Notes under the pieces: model-generated | Database searches by the model: none | What the model saw: only the letters and a program-made list of their open reading frames with translations | What the model was told of the DNA's origin: nothing | Position numbers and translations under genes: made by a program | Assembly (NCBI GenBank): GCA_010671965.1 | Contig: JAAHIC010000293.1 | Coordinates: forward strand, 1 to 6,166 | Length of the DNA: 6,166 nucleotides | Source of the DNA: Leptolyngbya sp. SIO4C5 | Lineage (GTDB): Bacteria; Cyanobacteriota; Cyanobacteriia; Phormidesmidales; Phormidesmidaceae | Direction: 5' to 3' | Shown here: piece by piece, positions 1 to 5,259 of the stretch | Numbering within the stretch: position 1 is the stretch's first letter | Layout of the letters: the number at the start of each line of letters is the position of its first letter

Positions 1-2
1 AG

Positions 3-1127
3 ATTGGCAAGCCTGGCATTTCCAGCCCACCAAGGCTCGTTATTGCCAATCTGTCTGGGCGTCTGCTGGGCGCTCATGTGGCCCATGCGGGCCTGATTGT
101 GCTGTGGGCTGGTGCTTTCACCCTGTTTGAAGTCAACCAGTTCAATGCGGCCCAGCCTATGTATGAGCAAGGGCTGATCTTGCTGCCGAGTCTAGCCCGT
201 CTAGGCTATGGCGTAGGCGAAGGGGGTGTCGTCACCAGCACCTATCCCTACTTCGTCATTGGATCGATTCACCTGATTAGCTCGGCTTTTTTGGGCGTGG
301 GCGGTATTTTTCACTCGCTCAAAGGCCCCGAAAAGCTGGAAAGTCAGTTTGAGTTCTTTGGCTATCGCTGGGACGATGCCGACAAAATGACCACCATTCT
401 CGGCATCCATCTGGCTTTGCTGGGCGGCGGGGCGCTGCTGCTGGTGGCGAAAGCGATGTTCGCAGGCGGCCTCTATGATCCGCTGGTATCGCAGGTCAGG
501 GTCATTTCTAGCCCAACGTTAAATCCGGCTACTATCTTTGGCTATCTGTTTGCCGGTAAATTCTGGATTGCCGGCGTTGATAATCTCGAAGACGTGGTCG
601 GCGGTCACATTTGGGTCGGCATCATGCTGATTGCAGGGGGGCTGTGGCACATCAGAACCCAGCCCTTTGCCTGGGCCAAACGGCTGTTTATCTGGTCGGG
701 CGAAGCCTATCTGGCCTACAGCCTGGGTGCCCTCAGTTTGATGGCCTTCATTTCCACGCTGTATGTTTCCATCAACCCCGTCGTATTTCCCGAAGCCTTT
801 TTCGGTCCAACCCTGGCCATTGGCTTCAACCGCGTCCCCTACTTCTTTAGCCGCGAGCCGCTGGATGTAATTTCCTCACGGGAATGGCTGGCCAACGCCA
901 ACTTCTGGCTAGGCTTTTTCTTCCTGCAGGGACATCTCTGGCATGCCCTGAGAGCGGCGGGTTTTGACCTGCGTGATGGCCGGGTGGTGAGTGATGTGGG
1001 GGGGCGCGTGGCCGATCCATCGGCTCAGGTAGCTGTTGCCACCCTGGCGCAGCCAACCCCTTCACTGTCAAGCCGTCTGAGTCAGGCTAGCAGCTCAGCT
1101 CAATCATCTGCGGAGGTAAATGCATGA
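3..1127 (+). CDS. isiA: IsiA/CP43-family chlorophyll-binding antenna protein, 5'-partial
   Basis: The frame is open from position 3 to a TGA at 1125-1127 (374 codons in the window) and the true start lies upstream; the GTG at 78 is only an internal Val codon in helix 1. Six membrane helices are visible, at about residues 24-46, 83-105, 131-151, 193-218, 236-257 and 295-318. The His-rich family signatures are present: [44 protein letters not shown] and [13 protein letters not shown]. The large lumenal loop between helices 5 and 6 that defines true CP43 is absent; the connection is only about 40 residues, so this is an accessory antenna (IsiA/Pcb type) rather than PsbC. Such proteins sit in the thylakoid membrane, bind chlorophyll a and usually ring photosystem I during iron starvation. 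The last 45 or so residues are a Ser/Ala/Gln-rich soluble tail. The first 20 residues lack the usual WWxGNAR motif (see findings). The 3' end overlaps the next gene, implying co-translation. The family is sure; the exact isiA paralog is not. Confidence 0.93.
   Translation: MGKPGISSPPRLVIANLSGRLLGAHVAHAGLIVLWAGAFTLFEVNQFNAAQPMYEQGLILLPSLARLGYGVGEGGVVTSTYPYFVIGSIHLISSAFLGVGGIFHSLKGPEKLESQFEFFGYRWDDADKMTTILGIHLALLGGGALLLVAKAMFAGGLYDPLVSQVRVISSPTLNPATIFGYLFAGKFWIAGVDNLEDVVGGHIWVGIMLIAGGLWHIRTQPFAWAKRLFIWSGEAYLAYSLGALSLMAFISTLYVSINPVVFPEAFFGPTLAIGFNRVPYFFSREPLDVISSREWLANANFWLGFFFLQGHLWHALRAAGFDLRDGRVVSDVGGRVADPSAQVAVATLAQPTPSLSSRLSQASSSAQSSAEVNA
1112..1116 (+). promoter_or_regulatory. Shine-Dalgarno sequence for the antenna-PsaL fusion gene
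   Basis: GGAGG lies seven bases before the ATG at 1124, inside the end of the upstream antenna gene. It supports this start codon and, with the ATGA stop/start overlap at 1124-1127, suggests translational coupling of the two antenna genes. Confidence 0.8.
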
Positions 1128-2596
1128 GTGCGATCGCATCTTTTGGCAATAACAATCGGCCAGCCCCAAACCAGGTAGGCTGGTGGGCTGGCAACGCTCG
1201 CTTCGTCAACTTTTCCGGCAAGCTGCTCGGTGCTCACGTGGCCCATGCCGGACTGATTGTCCTCTGGGCTGGGGCCATGACGCTGTTCGAGCTGTCACGC
1301 TACAACCCAGATCTGCCCATGTACGAGCAGGGGCTAATTTTGCTGCCCCATATTGCCACTTTGGGCTTCGGCGTCGGGGCGGGCGGTCAAATTGTTGACT
1401 ACTATCCCTACCTGGCGATCGGCATGTTCCATTTAGTGGCGTCTGCTGTCTTAGGGGCAGGCGGCCTGTACCACACTTTTTTAGGCCCCGATCGCTTAAA
1501 GGAAGATGATACCTTTACGGGCTTCTTTGGCTATCGCTGGGACGATGCCGACAAAATGACCACGATTATTGGCATTCACCTGATTTTGCTGGGCCTGGGA
1601 GCCTGGCTGCTGGTGGCAAAAGCCATGTTTGCAGGCGGTATTTATGATGCGCAGCTAGACGCGGTGCGCCTGGTGAGCCAGCCAACGCTGAATGCCGGTC
1701 AAATCTTTGGCTATTTGGTTGGGGCGCACGGCCCAGAAGGACTGGCCAGCGTTGATAATCTCGAAGACCTGGTGGGCGGTCACATTTGGGTCGGACTGCT
1801 CTGCATTTTGGGCGGTATTTGGCACATTGTGACGCAGCCCTTTGGCTGGGCCAAGCGGGTGCTGTTCTATACGGGTGAGGCCTATCTCTCTTACAGCCTA
1901 GGGGCGATCGCCTACATGGGCTTTTTAGCAGCCTACTTTGTCACCGTAAACGACACGGCCTATCCGGAGGTCTTCTACGGGCCTTTAGGCTTGACCTCGA
2001 CCGCAGCCGGAACGGTTACCGTACGCACCTGGTTAGCCACCTTCCATTTTGTATTCGCCGTTCTGTTTTTGTTTGGGCACATTTGGCATGCCCTGCGGGT
2101 ACGGGCACGGGCGCAGGGCTATGACTTTGGCCGCGGCGAAATGGTAACCTCGTTCAATCCAGCAGTTGGCAACCTGAATACGCCGCTCAACAGCTCGGAT
2201 TTAACGCTGACCTGGGTGAAAAATCTGCCCATTTACCGCGCTAACCTCTCCCCCTTTTCTCGCGGCTTAGAAATTGGGATGGCCCACGGCTATCTGCTCT
2301 TTGGCCCATTTGCGGTTTTGGGGCCGCTGCGGGATTCTGAAGTTGCCAACGTAGCCGGACTGATTGCTAGCGGGGGGCTGATCATCATTCTGTCCGTCTG
2401 CCTGTCAATCTATGGCCGAGCGGCTTTTCAATCCGGCAGACCCGTGACGGCGGAACTCCCGGACAACTTGAAAAACGCCGAAGGCTGGAGCCAGTTTAGC
2501 GGCAGCTTTCTAATCGGCGGTGTTGGCGGTGCTTTTGTGGCTTTCTTACTGATTAGCAACACCGCTCTCTTTGCTCAGCTATCCAGTTTAGGCTAG
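1124..2596 (+). CDS. IsiA-family antenna protein fused to a C-terminal PsaL domain
   Basis: The product is 490 residues, about 145 longer than a standard IsiA. Residues 1-340 are a complete six-helix CP43-like antenna: WWAGNAR at 20-26, GAHVAHAGL at 36-44, [11 protein letters not shown] at 94-104, [15 protein letters not shown] at 210-224, GIWH at 231-234 and FGHIWHALR at 317-325. Helices lie near 36-57, 92-117, 148-167, 212-236, 255-275 and 303-324, and the loop before helix 6 is short, so it is not PsbC. Residues 344-490 are a full PsaL-like domain: the [14 protein letters not shown] entry segment (345-358), [11 protein letters not shown] (367-377), the core [16 protein letters not shown] (380-395) with its conserved Glu and His, GPLRD (400-404), then two more hydrophobic helices (about 406-430 and 460-487). 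PsaL forms the contact between PSI monomers in trimers and tetramers. I infer that the fusion docks an antenna in the PsaL position of PSI. Antenna-PsaL fusions are known in some cyanobacteria (I recall the CBPV class). No frameshift or stop lies between the domains. Confidence 0.96.
   Translation: MSAIASFGNNNRPAPNQVGWWAGNARFVNFSGKLLGAHVAHAGLIVLWAGAMTLFELSRYNPDLPMYEQGLILLPHIATLGFGVGAGGQIVDYYPYLAIGMFHLVASAVLGAGGLYHTFLGPDRLKEDDTFTGFFGYRWDDADKMTTIIGIHLILLGLGAWLLVAKAMFAGGIYDAQLDAVRLVSQPTLNAGQIFGYLVGAHGPEGLASVDNLEDLVGGHIWVGLLCILGGIWHIVTQPFGWAKRVLFYTGEAYLSYSLGAIAYMGFLAAYFVTVNDTAYPEVFYGPLGLTSTAAGTVTVRTWLATFHFVFAVLFLFGHIWHALRVRARAQGYDFGRGEMVTSFNPAVGNLNTPLNSSDLTLTWVKNLPIYRANLSPFSRGLEIGMAHGYLLFGPFAVLGPLRDSEVANVAGLIASGGLIIILSVCLSIYGRAAFQSGRPVTAELPDNLKNAEGWSQFSGSFLIGGVGGAFVAFLLISNTALFAQLSSLG
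1130..1137. repeat. HIP1 palindrome (GCGATCGC), one of seven copies
   Basis: The octamer GCGATCGC occurs at 1130, 1904, 3628, 4329, 4823, 5407 and 5576 (first bases), each inside a coding region. About 0.1 copies would be expected by chance in a window this size. HIP1 over-representation is a hallmark of many cyanobacterial genomes. Its presence in the antenna genes, the regulator and the receptor suggests that all have long been resident in a HIP1-rich genome. Gene 1 has no copy. Confidence 0.9.
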
Positions 2597-2630
2597 CCGC
2601 CTAGTCATTATCCATTCAGAGCTGAGAACC

Positions 2631-2679
2631 TTAGCAATGAGTCTAGCTTTTTGACTCTCCTCCATAGACTCATTGCTAA
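2631..2679. repeat. Perfect 15-bp inverted repeat (hairpin) between antenna genes
   Basis: The arms 2631-2645 and 2665-2679 are exact reverse complements, separated by a 19-base spacer. The stem is AT-rich (5 of 15 G/C) and begins 35 bases after the stop of the antenna-PsaL gene. A short pyrimidine stretch follows, but not a clean T-run, so it is not a textbook intrinsic terminator. Within it a shorter alternative pairing is possible: GAGTC at 2639-2643 with GACTC at 2653-2657. It may act as a terminator or attenuator, protect the 3' end of the upstream mRNA, or be a remnant of a small repeat element. Function is inferred; the repeat itself is certain. Confidence 0.85.
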
Positions 2680-2783
2680 TTTCTTCCCCGATTTTCAGAC
2701 CAACAGGCCGGAAAAACAAAACGGCTCAGTATAGGTAAAAACTTGGTCAAATTTTTTATTAAAACTCGCTTCTCAACCTGACT
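2680..2783 (+). promoter_or_regulatory. AT-rich leader, possible promoter region of the third antenna gene
   Basis: After the hairpin, this 104-base stretch contains A/T-rich runs and hexamers loosely like -10 elements (TATAGG at 2730-2735, TATTAA at 2757-2762), but no convincing -35 at proper spacing. A TTCTCA core like that of cyanobacterial FurA boxes sits at 2770-2775, but its flanks match poorly. No Shine-Dalgarno is visible before the ATG at 2784. The gene may have its own promoter or may be read through the hairpin from upstream. Confidence 0.3.
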
Positions 2784-3830
2784 ATGCAAATTTCTCAGAA
2801 TCCAGAATCTTATCGCTGGTGGCGCGGTAATGCTCGCCTGATCAATCTCTCAGGCCAGCTTTTAGGCGCGCATGTGGCTCATGCAGGCTTGATTATGTTT
2901 TGGGCCGGTGCTTTCACGCTGTTAGAGGTTACCCGCTTCGTCCCTAATGTGCCCCTGCCGGAACAGGGGTTCGTGCTGCTGCCGCGGCTGGCTAATTTAG
3001 GCTGGGGAGTCAGTGCGGGTGGAATCGTCACTGATACCTATCCTTATTTTGTTATTGGTCTGCTGCATCTCATTGCCTCGGCTGTTTTAGGGGCAGGGGG
3101 TTTGTTTCATACCCTCAGAGGCCCCGCCGTTCTGGAACAGGCAGAGGGACCAGCCGCCAGATTTCACTATGAGTGGAGCGATCCTAAAAGTTTGAGCTTT
3201 ATTCTGGGCCAGCATTTGGTGATTTTAGGCTTAGGCGCTTTGCTGCTGGTCTTCAAAGCGACGCTTTGGGGCGGACTCTACGATACTCATTTAGGCGACG
3301 TGCGGATTGTAGAGCAGCCAACTATCAGCTCGCTGCGGATTTTTGGCTATCTGTTTGGGTTTACGCGCCACGGCTGGGATCCAATGGGGATGGCCGCTGT
3401 CGATAATTTAGAAGATTTAGTCGGCGGGCATTTGTGGGTAGCTGTGCTTTGCATTGCCGGTGGCATTTGGCATATGACGACCGAGCCGTTCAGCTGGGCA
3501 AAGCAGCGCTTTATCTATGACGGGGATGCCATTTTGTCTTATAGTCTTGCAGGCGTAGGACTGATGGCCTTGATCTCGACCTACTTTTTGTATAACTCAA
3601 CAGTTTATCCGATTGAGCTGTTTGGCAGCGATCGCGCATTAGCAGCCGCCATTCAGGTTTTATTAGGGCTTACCTTCTTGGGCGGGCACGTTTGGCACAA
3701 TCTCCGCGCCCAGCGCAAGCGCCATGAACTCGATAGCTCCACCTATTTCTATACAGTTATAGCAGGAGTGGCCTTGTTAGCAGTTGCGGCTGCTTCGCTC
3801 GGTCTCAAGGCCCTCACTCAGGCTGTCTAG
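2784..3830 (+). CDS. IsiA-family antenna protein with an extra C-terminal membrane helix
   Basis: The 348-residue product starts [24 protein letters not shown], the standard N-terminus of this family, so ATG 2784 is a good start despite having no Shine-Dalgarno. Signatures: GAHVAHAGL (28-36), [11 protein letters not shown] (86-96), [14 protein letters not shown] (206-219), GIWH (227-230) and [12 protein letters not shown] (299-310). Six family helices lie near 28-49, 86-111, 141-160, 207-231, 250-270 and 286-308. It differs from its two neighbours in having [17 protein letters not shown] (129-145) where they have [12 protein letters not shown], a loop between helices 5 and 6 of only about 15 residues, and a seventh hydrophobic segment at 322-342 after the point where IsiA proteins normally end. 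The role is presumably a chlorophyll a antenna in the thylakoid membrane, partner PSI or free aggregates. It is separated from the fusion gene by 187 bases and followed by a terminator, so it may be the end of the antenna transcript. The seventh helix resembles no PSI or PSII small subunit that I recognise. Confidence 0.94.
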   Translation: MQISQNPESYRWWRGNARLINLSGQLLGAHVAHAGLIMFWAGAFTLLEVTRFVPNVPLPEQGFVLLPRLANLGWGVSAGGIVTDTYPYFVIGLLHLIASAVLGAGGLFHTLRGPAVLEQAEGPAARFHYEWSDPKSLSFILGQHLVILGLGALLLVFKATLWGGLYDTHLGDVRIVEQPTISSLRIFGYLFGFTRHGWDPMGMAAVDNLEDLVGGHLWVAVLCIAGGIWHMTTEPFSWAKQRFIYDGDAILSYSLAGVGLMALISTYFLYNSTVYPIELFGSDRALAAAIQVLLGLTFLGGHVWHNLRAQRKRHELDSSTYFYTVIAGVALLAVAAASLGLKALTQAV

Positions 3831-3897
3831 TCAGGCTTTCAGTCGTAGGACTCGCGGCTCCAGAGTCTGAAGTTTTCAGCCAAGGGTTCCTCCCACC

Positions 3898-3925
3898 ACC
3901 CTTATCTACGGATGAGGGTTTTCTT
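3898..3925 (+). terminator. Intrinsic terminator after the third antenna gene
   Basis: A nine-pair stem is formed by 3898-3906 and 3911-3919, with one T-G wobble (3903/3914). The loop TACG is closed by C-G, giving the very stable cUACGg tetraloop, and a T-rich tract (to 3925) follows directly. It lies 68 bases past the antenna stop codon and upstream of the regulator promoter, separating the antenna unit from the siderophore unit. Confidence 0.82.
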
Positions 3926-3983
3926 AATGGGCGATCTCGACTGCTAGCCCTAGAGAACCGTAAATTCATGGCTGTAAATACTT

Positions 3984-4003
3984 GACATTGATTCTCATTT
4001 AGA
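3984..4003. promoter_or_regulatory. Fur-box-like operator overlapping the -35 element
   Basis: GACATTGATTCTCATTTAG (3984-4002) matches the classical 19-base Fur box at 12 of 19 positions. It also contains the TTCTCA core of the AT-rich FurA box described in Anabaena (11 of 18 over 3986-4003, against the consensus as I remember it). It overlaps the TTGACA hexamer and covers the spacer, where a repressor would block polymerase. Iron-dependent repression of the regulator is inferred. Confidence 0.6.
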
Positions 4004-4065
4004 TTTACGCTGCCATTCAGTCATTACTTGAAAACACAGTACTTCCCGCATTCGGTGAGGCTGTG

Positions 4066-4104
4066 ATGAGCTTGGTATCTAGGGTGCCAAGTTCTTTACT
4101 TTAG
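4066..4104 (+). other. Possible leader ORF (12 codons) with hairpin upstream of the regulator
   Basis: ATG 4066 is preceded by GAGG at 4057-4060 with good spacing and reads MSLVSRVPSSLL to a TAG at 4102-4104. It is in frame with the regulator but closed by this stop and a following TAA. CTTGG at 4071-4075 pairs with CCAAG at 4087-4091 (extendable by A-T and wobble pairs), so a hairpin lies inside the ORF. It could be a translated leader controlling the regulator, or chance. Confidence 0.25.
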
Positions 4105-4125
4105 ATTTTTTAAACCGTTCAGACC

Positions 4126-5148
4126 ATGTCACTCAATCATGCAAGAACCATCGTTCAAGCTGAGTATGACGATATTTGGGAAGCTGCCTGGGAGCGGGGC
4201 GAATGCCTCTGGCAGCAGCGGGGCATCGAGTCTCGGCAAGTGATTCCACCGCAGCTGGGTCGAGGCGAGATTCGGGAGATTGAGCTGCGGCCAGGGCTCG
4301 ATTTGGTGATTGAGACGAGTCTGTTTTGGCGATCGCTCTACCTTGACTTTCGCTTCAGCTTTGCAGACAAGCTTTCTTCCAGTTTTTATCTGGCGGGCAG
4401 TCAGCGCATGATCAATCCCGGCATTCAGCGTGAGGAAGATCGGGAGGAAGTCGCTGGAGAAAACTGCCTTTGCTATCTGGCGGGGACGCGGTGCCTGGAG
4501 TATCGACCTGCCGAGCAGCCGTTTCAGCATGTCGCCATTAGGATTAACTTTGCGCAACTCCGCAGCTTTGGCCCGGCGGAAGAAAGTCCGTCGCCTTTGA
4601 TTGGGGCTTTAGTAAAGGGTAAATCTGCCCATCGGTTTCATCAGTCTTTGAGTTCAGTAGCGGCCATGCCAGCGATTTTGCGGCAGATCTTAGACTGTCC
4701 CTATTCTGGCACCACCCAGCGCCTGTATCTAGAGGCGAAGGCGCTAGAACTGCTGGCGCTGCAGTTTCATCAGCTAACGGAGGGTCCTGGTACAGAGCCC
4801 GGTCTGCCCGATTTGCGTCCCGGCGATCGCGACCGACTGCACCAAGCTAAAGGCATTTTACGACGCCAGTTTGAGCAACCGCCGTCGCTACAGGCCCTGG
4901 CCCGCCAGGTAGGGCTGAATGACTACAAGCTGAAGCAGGGCTTTCGTCAGCTCTTTGGCACGACGGTATTTGGCTATGTGCAAATCTGTCGGATGGAGCA
5001 GGCACAACGGCTGTTACAGGAGCACGAGTTGAGCGTGGCCTACGTGGCTGATCGGGTGGGGTATGCCAGCCCCAGCCAGTTTTGTCATGCTTTCAAGCGC
5101 CACGTAGGTATGCCCCCTAGTCAATATCGCCGTCAGTTTGGTGGTTGA
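4126..5148 (+). CDS. AraC-family transcriptional regulator, PchR-like
   Basis: The 340-residue product has the two-part layout of PchR-type regulators. The N-terminal 230 or so residues form a ligand-sensing region without other recognisable motifs, and the C-terminal AraC/XylS DNA-binding domain spans about 236-337. Helix-turn-helix 1 is at 254-278 (SLQALARQVGLNDYKLKQGF...) and helix-turn-helix 2 at 303-335, with the family signature VADRVGYASPSQFCHAFKRHVGMPPSQYRR. In Pseudomonas, PchR binds the ferric siderophore pyochelin and activates the genes of its uptake; cyanobacterial relatives usually sit beside TonB-dependent receptors, as here, where a receptor gene follows 111 bases downstream. 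I infer a cytoplasmic activator of that receptor, possibly self-regulated and iron-regulated through the Fur-like site in its promoter. Seven Cys residues are scattered (27, 114, 116, 123, 191, 288, 320), with no clear metal motif. An in-frame stop at 4102 and another just after it rule out a longer N-terminus. Confidence 0.93.
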   Translation: MSLNHARTIVQAEYDDIWEAAWERGECLWQQRGIESRQVIPPQLGRGEIREIELRPGLDLVIETSLFWRSLYLDFRFSFADKLSSSFYLAGSQRMINPGIQREEDREEVAGENCLCYLAGTRCLEYRPAEQPFQHVAIRINFAQLRSFGPAEESPSPLIGALVKGKSAHRFHQSLSSVAAMPAILRQILDCPYSGTTQRLYLEAKALELLALQFHQLTEGPGTEPGLPDLRPGDRDRLHQAKGILRRQFEQPPSLQALARQVGLNDYKLKQGFRQLFGTTVFGYVQICRMEQAQRLLQEHELSVAYVADRVGYASPSQFCHAFKRHVGMPPSQYRRQFGG

Positions 5149-5197
5149 AAAGATCCCGATTCAACAAGAAAAAATCCGTTTGCAACAACAACTGAAC

Positions 5198-5209
5198 GGG
5201 AAAACTCCC
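5198..5209 (+). repeat. Small inverted repeats in the regulator-receptor intergenic region
   Basis: GGGA (5198-5201) and TCCC (5206-5209) can form a short hairpin, and CCGTT (5176-5180) faces AACGG (5195-5199) around a 14-base A/C-rich spacer. These are too weak for a terminator and lack a T-run, so regulator and receptor may be co-transcribed. They may be operator half-sites; this is speculative. Confidence 0.2.
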
Positions 5210-5218
5210 TATCCTCAG

Positions 5219-5236
5219 CTTTATTGAGAAATTCTC
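5219..5236 (-). promoter_or_regulatory. FurA-box-like operator upstream of the receptor gene
   Basis: Read on the minus strand, GAGAATTTCTCAATAAAG matches the Anabaena FurA consensus AATAAATTCTCAATAAAT (as I recall it) at 14 of 18 positions, including TTCTCAATAAA unbroken. The centre is a perfect palindrome, GAGAA-A-TTCTC (5226-5236). It ends 23 bases before the receptor start. Binding of ferric Fur here would repress the receptor when iron is plentiful. Confidence 0.65.
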
Positions 5237-5248
5237 TTATCTGGTGTT

Positions 5249-5252
5249 GAGG
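5249..5252 (+). promoter_or_regulatory. Shine-Dalgarno sequence of the receptor gene
   Basis: GAGG ends seven bases before ATG 5260, the spacing expected for a good ribosome-binding site. A second ATG at 5263 is adjacent, and an in-frame TGA at 5248-5250 limits any upstream extension to a GTG at 5254. This fixes the receptor start at or very near 5260. Confidence 0.65.
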
Positions 5253-5259
5253 TGTGGTT

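Larger units (their letters stand above)
3926..4125 (+). promoter_or_regulatory. Promoter and leader region of the AraC-type regulator
   Basis: After the terminator there is no long reading frame. A perfect -35 hexamer TTGACA is at 3982-3987; the best -10 at workable spacing is TACGCT at 4006-4011 (18 bases, 3 of 6 matches), predicting a leader of roughly 110 bases. GTAAAT occurs at 3960-3965 and 3974-3979, with its inverse ATTTAC at 4003-4008, bracketing the promoter. The leader holds a possible 12-codon ORF (4066-4104) and a hairpin (4071-4091). The regulator's own ATG has no visible Shine-Dalgarno. Confidence 0.55.

Noticed and set aside
201..410. Minus-strand reading frame within the first antenna gene
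   Set aside because: It lies entirely opposite a conserved antenna coding region and encodes nothing recognisable; a shadow frame.
78..1127. GTG at 78 as the start of the first antenna gene
   Set aside because: The frame stays open upstream to position 3, and the codon lies inside the conserved GAHVAHAGL motif of helix 1, so starting there would remove part of the helix.
1124..2140. Calling the antenna genes psbC (CP43 of photosystem II)
   Set aside because: All three lack the large lumenal loop between helices 5 and 6 required in CP43; their loops are about 15-40 residues.
3912..3947. Small ORF of 11 codons between the third antenna gene and the regulator
   Set aside because: It starts inside the right arm of the intrinsic terminator, with no ribosome-binding site.
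2597..4125. CRISPR array, tRNA, or insertion sequence in the intergenic gaps
   Set aside because: No regularly spaced repeats, no cloverleaf pattern and no transposase remnants or terminal repeats with target duplications were seen.
4129..4557. 142-codon minus-strand frame opposite the regulator gene
   Set aside because: It is antisense to the conserved AraC-family gene, with no Shine-Dalgarno, domain or plausible context.
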